The notes under the pieces: model-generated | Database searches by the model: none | Told to the model about the DNA's origin: nothing | Seen by the model: the letters and a program-made list of their open reading frames with translations, nothing else | Assembly: GCA_017939795.1 (NCBI GenBank) | Contig: JAGBAA010000055.1 | Span: 1 to 47,831, forward strand | Direction of reading: 5' to 3' | Length of the DNA: 47,831 nt | From: Thermoguttaceae bacterium | GTDB lineage: Bacteria; Planctomycetota; Planctomycetia; Pirellulales; Thermoguttaceae | In this document: in pieces, positions 41,814 through 47,831 of the stretch | How the letters are laid out: every line of letters starts with the position of its first letter | Position numbering within the stretch: position 1 is the first letter of the stretch | Translations under genes and position numbers: made by a program

Positions 41814-41875
41814 CAGGAAAAGCGGCCTTTCAAAAGCCCCCGTATTCCTTCTCGGCGAATGGCCTGACGGCCTGT
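41814..41875 (-). repeat. REP-like element, copy 2 (inverted)
   Basis: The reverse complement of this 62-bp segment matches copy 1 (38924-38985) at most positions, including ggccattcgccgaga and cttttgaaaggc. Orientation is opposite, so glgP lies between a head-to-head or tail-to-tail pair. The nested hairpin is partly preserved. Confidence 0.8.
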
Positions 41876-42141
41876 ATCGCAGGGCACAAATGCGGCGAAA
41901 ATGCGCAAGCTCACGTTATCGACGCACTCCAAACTATCCTGCCTCGTTGAGTTTGGCATAAATTTGGATAGCAGTCTGAAATTTTGGAAACTGAAAAAGT
42001 TTCTTTTTTTGAAAATTTTGAATTTGGGAACGGCGCGAAGGATTTTTCCTCTTTTGGGGAAAATAGTGTTAAAAAACAAAAAAAAGACCTGTTTTTTTGT
42101 GTGAAATTTTTAAATTTTTTAAAATTTTTGAATTGAGGCCA
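41876..42141. other. AT-rich spacer upstream of the HU-like gene
   Basis: No gene seen. From about 41970 to 42135 the sequence is strongly A+T-rich with long A- and T-runs, which may be bent or nucleoid-protein-binding DNA. Confidence 0.45.
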
Positions 42142-42170
42142 TTGCATTTTTTCGTATTGTTGTGTATATT
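42142..42170 (+). promoter_or_regulatory. Promoter of the HU-like gene
   Basis: TTGCAT (42142-42147), a 17-bp spacer and TATATT (42165-42170), 75 bp before the ATG. Confidence 0.65.
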
Positions 42171-42244
42171 ATGAATAGGCATCAGTTCAGTCTCTGAAAA
42201 ATGAGAGAAGAAACTTAGAAATTAAAATCAGACGAGACAATTCC

Positions 42245-42565
42245 ATGGAGATGAAAACAGTTACGCGTAAGGATCTTGCTGAGTTATTTGTACGGAAATT
42301 TGGATGTGCCAGGAGCCAGGCTTCCAATTATTTGGATGAGTTTTTCGAGGAGATCATTGAAGCTCTTTCGACATCGGGGCGAGTTGAGATCCGGAACTTT
42401 GGCGTTTGGGAAGTTCGTGAACGGAAAGCCCGCCGGGCGATGAATCCCCGTACCGGAGAGGAGATCCAGACTCAGCAGAAGTGGATCGTATCTTTTGTGC
42501 CTGGGAAGCGGATGAAAGAGATCGTCGCAGAGCGTCATGCAGCACAGGCGGAGAAAAAGAAATAG
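42245..42565 (+). CDS. HU/IHF-family DNA-binding protein
   Basis: A 106-residue nucleoid protein that bends DNA as a dimer. The N-terminal helices (TRKDLAELFVRKFG, SQASNYLDEFFEEIIEAL) and the beta-arm region match the family: GRVEIRNFGVWEVRERKARR, then the conserved N-P-R-T-G at 67-71 with the Pro68 that intercalates into DNA. The last 15 residues are a Lys/Ala-rich tail. The ribosome-binding site is poor. The gene has its own promoter and terminator. HU and IHF cannot be told apart here. Confidence 0.93.
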   Translation: MEMKTVTRKDLAELFVRKFGCARSQASNYLDEFFEEIIEALSTSGRVEIRNFGVWEVRERKARRAMNPRTGEEIQTQQKWIVSFVPGKRMKEIVAERHAAQAEKKK

Positions 42566-42655
42566 AGTTTCCGGGGCCGTACATCCTGGAGCATCGGGAA
42601 GAAAATTTCTTGAGAGGTCCATTCTGGATCCCGGATCTGGAAGAATGGTAGAAAG

Positions 42656-42689
42656 AGACGGTATTGCGGAGTCGATACCGTCTTTTTTT
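42656..42689 (+). terminator. Terminator of the HU-like gene
   Basis: The stem agacggta/taccgtct with an 11-nt region between is followed by a run of seven T, about 90 nt after the stop codon. Confidence 0.85.
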
Positions 42690-42764
42690 GCAGGAAAATC
42701 ATGAAAGTCTGAAAAATTTCTGTTTTTTCCCGGGATCCCCCTGCCAAAAAATGCCGATTCCGTG

Positions 42765-42982
42765 TATAATGAGAAAAATATTTTGCCCTGAATGAGGAAA
42801 CCGGACGCAAGATCTGTGCGTAAAGGATCCATGCGGAGAGCGTTGATCCGGGGAGTTTGTCCGGGGGGAATCGAAATCCGGCAGACCGGGGATCCCGGCA
42901 GGCCCGGCAGAGGATCTCTTCGGATCCGGAAGAGGGGAAACGCGATACATAGAAAGAAACCGACACATAAAGAGGAATTTTT
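42765..42982 (+). promoter_or_regulatory. -10 box and GC-rich leader of the ABC exporter operon
   Basis: A perfect TATAAT (42765-42770) starts a leader of about 205 nt. Unlike the AT-rich spacers elsewhere, it is G+C-rich from 42790 to 42950 and holds several self-complementary words (ggatcc four times, ccgggg, cccggc), so it should fold. No known riboswitch motif is recognised. AGAGGA before 42983 is the ribosome-binding site. Confidence 0.45.
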
Positions 42983-43927
42983 ATGTCTGAAGTCGTAGTA
43001 GAAACGAGAAACCTGACGAAAATTTACCGTGACTTTTGGGGACGCCGAAAGGTCCACGCGCTGAAGTCCCTGGACCTGGAGATCAACCGGGGAGAGATTT
43101 TTGGTCTTTTGGGGCCGAACGGATCGGGAAAGACCACGACGATCAAACTTTTGCTGGGGCTTCTTTTTCCGAGTGAGGGCGAGGCTCTGATCTTCGGCAG
43201 GAATGCCAGCGACGTCCGCAGGAACGAGCGGATCGGATACCTGCCGGAGGAATCGTATCTTTACCGATTTCTGACGGCGGAAGAGATCCTGGATTTTTAT
43301 GGGAAGCTCTTCCACATTCCAGCGGCAGTCCGGCGTCAGCGTGCGAATGACCTGATCGAGATGGTTGGGCTTGGGTATGCGAAGAAACGTCAGCTGAAGG
43401 AGTACTCGAAGGGGATGGTCCGGCGTGTTGGTCTGGCGCAGGCTTTGATCAACGATCCGGAGGTCGTGATCCTGGATGAACCGACGTCGGGGCTGGACCC
43501 GATCGGGACGCGCGACATGAAGGATCTGATCCTGGATCTGAAACGTCAGGGGAAGACGGTCCTGATGTGCAGCCACCTTCTCGCGGACGTTCAGGATGTC
43601 TGCGACCGGATTGGGATCCTCTTCCAGGGCGAGCTGAAAGAGATCGGCCGGGTGGACAGTCTCCTGACGGTGAAGGATACGACGGACATTCAGACGACTA
43701 CGCTTCCCGACGCGGCGGTGGAAGAGATCCGCGAGGTCGTGAAGAAGTACGGCGGCGAGGTGAAGTCGGTCGGAAACACGCGGACGACGCTGGAAGATCT
43801 TTTCCTGCGCATCGTGGAAGAGAGCCGTCTCCATCCGGGACGCCGCGCTCATGGTGCGGGAAATGCCGTTTCGGTTCCTTCGGAAGAGGGGACCGCCGCA
43901 TCTGCTGACCCGTCGAACGGAGGTTGA
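42983..43927 (+). CDS. ABC transporter ATP-binding protein
   Basis: A 314-residue cytoplasmic ATPase of the ABC-2 exporter type. Walker A is GPNGSGKT (44-51), the signature is the variant YSKGM (about 140), Walker B is [13 protein letters not shown] (about 161-173) and the H-loop is CSHLLADVQ. The C-terminal 95 residues are a regulatory-like extension with a Glu/Lys-rich helix and an Ala/Ser/Gly-rich end. The gene is translationally close to the permease gene (stop and start 4 nt apart). The substrate is unknown; polysaccharide or lipid export is plausible from the neighbourhood but not shown. Confidence 0.95.
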   Translation: MSEVVVETRNLTKIYRDFWGRRKVHALKSLDLEINRGEIFGLLGPNGSGKTTTIKLLLGLLFPSEGEALIFGRNASDVRRNERIGYLPEESYLYRFLTAEEILDFYGKLFHIPAAVRRQRANDLIEMVGLGYAKKRQLKEYSKGMVRRVGLAQALINDPEVVILDEPTSGLDPIGTRDMKDLILDLKRQGKTVLMCSHLLADVQDVCDRIGILFQGELKEIGRVDSLLTVKDTTDIQTTTLPDAAVEEIREVVKKYGGEVKSVGNTRTTLEDLFLRIVEESRLHPGRRAHGAGNAVSVPSEEGTAASADPSNGG

Positions 43928-43931
43928 TCGC

Positions 43932-45917
43932 ATGGTAATTGAGGAAAATGTACCGAGTATTTTTACGTGGTTTCCGTCTGCGTTCCTGGAATGGGGGATG
44001 GCGGTCTGTGTGTTCTTCCTTCTGCTCGGATTTCTGGGAATGCTTTTTTCCAGCCTGAGGATCGGGCCGGGGAATGCATTTCGACTGGTGAAGAAGACGG
44101 CGCGTCAGACGCTCGCGGACGTTTTCGCGGTCTCCGGAAAGCGTGTCGGTGCGCTGGGGATGCTGACGTTCAAGGAGGCGCTGCGCCGCAAGGTCGTCGT
44201 GGTGTTCATCATTTTCGTCCTGATCGTTCTTTTTGCCGGAATGTTTCTCGACCCTACGAGTCCCCATCCGGCCCAGCTGTACGTCAGTTTCATTTTCAAC
44301 ACGACGGCGTATCTGACGATCGTGCTGATGCTTTTGCTCACGGCATTCAGTCTTCCTGCAGATTTCCAGAAAAAGACGATCCACACGATCGTGACCAAGC
44401 CGGTCCGGATCTCGGAGGTTGTTTTGGGGCGCATTTTCGGATTTGCGCTTCTGGGAACGGCACTGCTCGTTCCGATGGGGCTGGTGAGCTACGGATTCGT
44501 CATCCGCGGGCAGGCGCACACGCACACGGTGCAGGAAGAACTGCGCCTGGACGACAAAAATCCGCTTCTGGAACGGGGGCAGACGACGACGGCGCGCGAC
44601 CACAGCCACAAGATCGTGTTCGACAAAGAGAATCGTGTACCGTACCTTACGCCGAACCGGGACCATACGCATGAGATCCGCATGACGGAACGGCCGGACG
44701 GCAGTCGGCATTTTGAGCTTGGACCGCCGATCGAAATGTATCGTGCTCGGGTCGTGCAGTACGGCGACATCGGGTATCTGGATCAGCGCGGGATCGTTTC
44801 GGAAAAGGGCGTGAACGTCGGCGACGAGTGGGAGTACCGCAGTTTCATTGCGGGAAATACGGACGCAGCTTTCATCTGGCAGTTCGATAACATTACGCCG
44901 TCCGCGCTCGTTGACGGAGCACTTCAATTTGAGTTTACGCAGGAAGTTTTCCGTACCCACAAAGGGCAGATCGCCCGGCAGGTCATCGGCGGTTTCTACA
45001 TCCGGAATCCCGAGACGGGGCTGATGCTTGAGGTGGAGATCTTCCAGTCGAATGAAAGCGGAAAATCGGTCTTCCGCGTGCCGCGCATGATCAACATCAG
45101 TGCGGACAAGATGAATTTGAAATCCGGGCACCGCAATCCGAACGGGACGAGTGCGTCCCGTGCGAGTGCCGTCGCGGTGAAGATCGCCAGACAGGGCGGT
45201 GAGCTGACGTCGTATCCTCCGGAAGAACAGCTCAACGTCGGCGGCGCGAGCCGTGCGGAATTCGACCTTTTCGCAGACTTCGTGGCTCCGGAATCGAGCC
45301 AGTTTGACGCGCAGGGCCGGGAGATCAAACGGAAGAACGTGATGGAAGTCTGGGTGAAGTGTCTGGAGCGCGGGCAGTATTTCGGCGCGGCGAAGCCCGA
45401 TATGTACCTGCGTCACCGGGATGCACCGTTTGCGTGGAACTTCTTCAAGGGGTATCTCGGGATCTGGTTCCAGATGCTCCTGGTGACGATCTACGGCGTC
45501 GTTTTCAGTACATTCCTTTCCACGCCGGTGACGGTCCTCGCGACCCTTTTCATGACGCTTGGAGGCCGATTCCACCAGTTTATGGCGATGATGGGGGCCG
45601 GCGACGTGGAGGGTGGCGGACCGATGGAGGCGGCGATCCGTCTGTTCCGGCAGGAAAACATGACGATCGACCTGAACATGAACTCGTATGAGGTCATCGT
45701 GTCGAAGATGCTGGACACAGTATTCCAGGCGTTCGTGCTTTTCCTGTCGTATCTTGTGCCTGCATTCAGCCGGTTCGACACGTCGGAATACGTTTCGCAG
45801 GGATTCAACATTTCCTTCGACATGGTGCTCATGAATTTCTGCACGGTCGCAGGGTATGCGGTCCCGCTTTACATTTTGGGCTATTTGTGCCTGAAATGCC
45901 GTGAGATCGAGCGCTGA
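43932..45917 (+). CDS. ABC-2 permease with large extracytoplasmic insertion
   Basis: 661 residues from the ATG at 43932, with GGAGG 8 nt upstream. An in-frame earlier frame back to 43851 overlaps the ATPase gene and I rejected it. Membrane helices are visible at about 15-40, 95-115, 120-150, 160-190, 515-545 and near the C-terminus (VAGYAVPLYILGYLC). Between them, residues about 193-510 form a long extracytoplasmic domain. It contains three His clusters: AHTHT (about 195-199), RDHSHK (about 222-227) and RDHTHE (about 243-248). The rest looks beta-rich. It forms an operon with the ATPase gene. Similar long insertions occur in planctomycete permeases of unknown function. Confidence 0.88.
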   Translation: MVIEENVPSIFTWFPSAFLEWGMAVCVFFLLLGFLGMLFSSLRIGPGNAFRLVKKTARQTLADVFAVSGKRVGALGMLTFKEALRRKVVVVFIIFVLIVLFAGMFLDPTSPHPAQLYVSFIFNTTAYLTIVLMLLLTAFSLPADFQKKTIHTIVTKPVRISEVVLGRIFGFALLGTALLVPMGLVSYGFVIRGQAHTHTVQEELRLDDKNPLLERGQTTTARDHSHKIVFDKENRVPYLTPNRDHTHEIRMTERPDGSRHFELGPPIEMYRARVVQYGDIGYLDQRGIVSEKGVNVGDEWEYRSFIAGNTDAAFIWQFDNITPSALVDGALQFEFTQEVFRTHKGQIARQVIGGFYIRNPETGLMLEVEIFQSNESGKSVFRVPRMINISADKMNLKSGHRNPNGTSASRASAVAVKIARQGGELTSYPPEEQLNVGGASRAEFDLFADFVAPESSQFDAQGREIKRKNVMEVWVKCLERGQYFGAAKPDMYLRHRDAPFAWNFFKGYLGIWFQMLLVTIYGVVFSTFLSTPVTVLATLFMTLGGRFHQFMAMMGAGDVEGGGPMEAAIRLFRQENMTIDLNMNSYEVIVSKMLDTVFQAFVLFLSYLVPAFSRFDTSEYVSQGFNISFDMVLMNFCTVAGYAVPLYILGYLCLKCREIER

Positions 45918-46035
45918 GCAGAGAGACCGGGGACCTTCTTCAGATGCGGAGGTTCCCGATTTCCGTCTGTTTTCGTCCGGCCTGATTTTATTTGCTGATT
46001 TAAATTCGCTGATTTTTACATTTTAAGGTTTTGCC

Positions 46036-47118
46036 ATGGAATTCATCAAAAACAAATCCCTTTTTCCAATTTTGATCCTCTGCATCGGCGGTGTTCTGGG
46101 GGCGATGTACTATGAAGGCGTCGCGACGGAGCGATGGGGAGAGATGCAGAGCGAGACGCTGGAATCGTTCAAGGCTGCCGTGGAGCAGGTGATGCCGATG
46201 ACGGTCGGAGTTTGGGAAGCGAACGAGAGTGAAGACGTTCTCGGGATCGCGAACGAGGACATTCGCCGTGTTGCGGGCGCGTACGGTGCATTGGCCAGAC
46301 GGTATCATGGATCGTATGAGAATCCGGATATTCATCTCAACATTACCTGCGGTTTCAGTCGAAACGTGGGGGCGCATACGCCGGACGTCTGTTTTGTCGG
46401 GAGCGGGAACGAGCAGGTGAGCAGCGTGGAGAAGTTCAGCATCGCGTATCTTGTGGAACTTCCTGATCCGGAAGATCCCGCAAAAACGATGACGGAGGAC
46501 CGGATCGCGACCTTCAATACCGCAGTATTCCGCGGGTGGGATCCAAGCGGGAACTCCTACGATCAGCGCGTTTTCTGGGGATGGAAAGATGCCGGGGAAG
46601 GATGGCAGGCTCCCCGTTTTCCGCGTATGAAATGGCAGCCGAATGAACCGATCTGCAAAATGTACGTGAGCATTTTGGAGTCCAAGGGAGTCGATACGCT
46701 GAAGGCGGTTGAAACGTTCCTGCAAGATTTTCTGCCGACGGTAGATCCGCTGCTCAACGGAAAGTATCGCGGGCTGAACAGCGTGATGGGTGAAACGTCG
46801 GACGCCGGTGAAACGTCGGAAGCCGATGAAACGGCAGACGGCGGAGAGGCTGCGTCTGTTGAAAAGGCTGCGGAGGGTGCTGTCGACGGGGACTTGTCTG
46901 CGGTTCCGGAACTGGATCTTTCTGTGGAAGAAGATGCGGATGCTGAAAACGAAGCGGATGTGTCCGGTGCGGCTCCCGGTTTGGAGGAAGAAGACGGAGT
47001 GGATGGCGATCTGGATCTTGGATTGCCGGCAGGGGCGCTGGAGACGGAAAAAGACGCAGAAAACTCTGCAGGAAGTGTCTCAGAAAAAGAGGAAGAAGTG
47101 GACGAATTCACCCTCTGA
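46036..47118 (+). CDS. EpsI-like exosortase-associated protein with acidic repeat tail
   Basis: 360 residues. One N-terminal membrane helix (FPILILCIGGVLGAMYY) precedes a domain of about 230 residues containing HTPDVCFVGSG (114-124), like the H-x-P-x-x-C motif of EpsI (DUF3485) proteins that accompany exosortases. In those proteins the conserved Cys is thought to be functional. From about residue 255 the sequence becomes repetitive and acidic (GETSDAGETSEADET) and stays acidic to the end. AAGG precedes the ATG. The exosortase gene is 11.7 kb upstream, with glgP and the ABC operon between, so the pair is split. Family assignment is by motif and context. Confidence 0.75.
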   Translation: MEFIKNKSLFPILILCIGGVLGAMYYEGVATERWGEMQSETLESFKAAVEQVMPMTVGVWEANESEDVLGIANEDIRRVAGAYGALARRYHGSYENPDIHLNITCGFSRNVGAHTPDVCFVGSGNEQVSSVEKFSIAYLVELPDPEDPAKTMTEDRIATFNTAVFRGWDPSGNSYDQRVFWGWKDAGEGWQAPRFPRMKWQPNEPICKMYVSILESKGVDTLKAVETFLQDFLPTVDPLLNGKYRGLNSVMGETSDAGETSEADETADGGEAASVEKAAEGAVDGDLSAVPELDLSVEEDADAENEADVSGAAPGLEEEDGVDGDLDLGLPAGALETEKDAENSAGSVSEKEEEVDEFTL

Positions 47119-47139
47119 TCCAGTACGGAGAGTCGATCC

Positions 47140-47532
47140 ATGGGATTCAGACCGGAAGATTTTGTTCGCGGATGGAATCTGGCGCGTGTGCTTCGGAATT
47201 TGCCGGAAGCGATGGGAAAAGCACGCAGCCTGGGACGGTATGTGCGGGAATTTCAGTACATTCTCGCACTTCTGCAGGACTACGCTGCCGGAAAATACAC
47301 GAACGTATCTGCTTCGACCATCGCGTTGCTGACGCTTACGGCCGCGTATGTGATCTGTCCGCTGGATGCGATGCCGGATCTGCTGCCGATGGTGGGATTT
47401 GGCGACGACATTGCGCTGCTCGGTGCGACGCTGGTCAAAGTGCGCGGTGAGCTGGGGCCGTATTTGGAATGGAGAAAAAAAGAGAAGGCAGAACAGAAAA
47501 AATCAGCGGAAAAACATGATGAAAATGCCTGA
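47140..47532 (+). CDS. DUF1232 (YkvA-like) membrane protein
   Basis: A 130-residue protein with the DUF1232 core ALLTLTAAYVICPLDAMPD followed by LLPMVGFGDDI (about 62-92) and one or two short hydrophobic stretches. The N-terminal half is helical and basic and the tail is Lys/Glu-rich. It begins 22 nt after the EpsI-like gene and is probably co-transcribed. The molecular role of the family is unknown. A terminator follows. Confidence 0.9.
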   Translation: MGFRPEDFVRGWNLARVLRNLPEAMGKARSLGRYVREFQYILALLQDYAAGKYTNVSASTIALLTLTAAYVICPLDAMPDLLPMVGFGDDIALLGATLVKVRGELGPYLEWRKKEKAEQKKSAEKHDENA

Positions 47533-47563
47533 GAACAGGGGCGATCTTACATGATCATGGCAG

Positions 47564-47604
47564 AAAAAAGAGGCAGTTTGAACGAAAAACGGCCTCTTTT
47601 TTTG
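47564..47604 (+). terminator. Terminator after the DUF1232 gene
   Basis: The stem aaaaaagaggc/gcctctttttt with a 17-nt loop is followed by further T residues, about 30 nt after the stop codon. Confidence 0.85.
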
Positions 47605-47724
47605 TCTGCAATGAGAAAATCCGAAAAAATTCCGAAGTGCGTTTGAGTCGGCAAAATACGGGATGAAGTGGGTTTTTTTGGGTGGTGATTTTGAGAAAAA
47701 TGGAAAAATTTAAGGGGACCCCCC

Positions 47725-47752
47725 TTGAAGGAAATCGGGATTGTGGTATATT
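47725..47752 (+). promoter_or_regulatory. Strong promoter reading out of the window
   Basis: TTGAAG (47725-47730), a 16-bp spacer and TATATT (47747-47752). It reads toward the right edge, where no protein-coding start is found. Confidence 0.6.
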
Positions 47753-47761
47753 ATCTCGCAT

Positions 47762-47831
47762 CTTAAGTGAAAGCAATGACACTTAAGGAAAAGTCAAGTC
47801 TCAAGAGGCTGGCTGATCTTTGAAAAGATAA
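47762..47831 (+). promoter_or_regulatory. Hairpin and boxA-like leader, possible rRNA operon start
   Basis: cttaagtg (47762-47769) and cacttaag (47780-47787) form a perfect 8-bp hairpin just after the predicted transcription start. It is followed by tgatctttgaaaa (47814-47826), which resembles the boxA antitermination motif of rRNA leaders (TGCTCTTTgaAAA type). The window ends before any rRNA sequence, so this is an inference. Confidence 0.4.

Noticed and set aside
38924..41875. Insertion sequence ends around glgP
   Set aside because: No transposase between or near the inverted elements and no target-site duplication could be recognised; kept as REP-like repeats instead.
42792..42998. Arg-rich 68-codon frame before the ABC ATPase gene
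   Set aside because: Starts about 15 nt after the predicted transcription start without a ribosome-binding site and overlaps the ATPase start; probably leader sequence.

Overview
The window looks like a chromosome segment of a member of the Planctomycetota, probably a mid-GC host-associated or anaerobic lineage of the Pirellulales/Thermoguttaceae kind. That placement is an inference from gene content: an exosortase with a separate EpsI-like partner, a DUF1080 protein, an exported sulfatase-modifying-factor-type protein, a J-domain-like membrane protein without HPD, HpnC-type squalene synthesis, and many small secreted or membrane proteins with acidic or Ser/Pro-rich tails. I see no integrase, transposase, phage gene or CRISPR array. 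Coding is on both strands in short units. Promoters are readable as sigma70-like sites, typically TTGAnn, a 16-17 bp spacer, then TATAAT or TATATT, and many units end in strong hairpin plus T-run terminators.

Layout. 1-5.9 kb: a 17-bp tandem array at the left edge, a Pro-rich membrane-anchored protein, tRNA-Pro(CGG), lysS, a secreted SGNH hydrolase and a double zinc-ribbon tail-anchored protein. 5.9-11.2 kb: information-processing core with a ribosomal protein S1 homologue and, on the minus strand, the operon ffh-rpsP-trmD-rplS, which lacks rimM. 11.4-17.3 kb: J-domain-like protein, FGE-like exported protein, Gfo/Idh/MocA oxidoreductase, initiator tRNA-Met and a TPR lipoprotein. 17.3-21 kb: prmC, convergent and overlapping with hpnC, a PQ-loop-like membrane protein, tRNA-Leu(UAG) and prs. 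21.4-26.7 kb: one giant (about 1,759 aa) low-complexity protein whose last 160 residues resemble the N-terminal periplasmic region of a pilus secretin. 26.9-33.1 kb: DUF1080 protein, alpha/beta hydrolase, a possible 27-aa membrane peptide, mutS and tsaE. 33.4-38.9 kb: exosortase, Wzz/BY-kinase and a secreted beta-helix protein. 38.9-42.6 kb: glgP bracketed by an inverted pair of REP-like elements, then an HU/IHF-family protein. 42.7-47.5 kb: an ABC exporter pair, the EpsI-like protein and a DUF1232 membrane protein. The right edge carries a promoter and a boxA-like motif that looks like the start of an rRNA leader.

How the genes may work together. Much of the accessory content concerns the envelope: exosortase plus EpsI-like protein (protein sorting), Wzz/BY-kinase (polysaccharide chain-length control and export), an ABC-2 exporter, several secreted hydrolases and adhesin-like repeat proteins, and the giant secretin-N-domain protein. 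The remainder is translation, SRP targeting, repair, PRPP and glycogen metabolism. The best candidate for something undescribed is the giant protein at 21.4-26.7 kb. Next are the REP-like pair around glgP, the long dyad element next to mutS, the His-motif insertion in the ABC permease, and an initiator tRNA with an altered anticodon stem.
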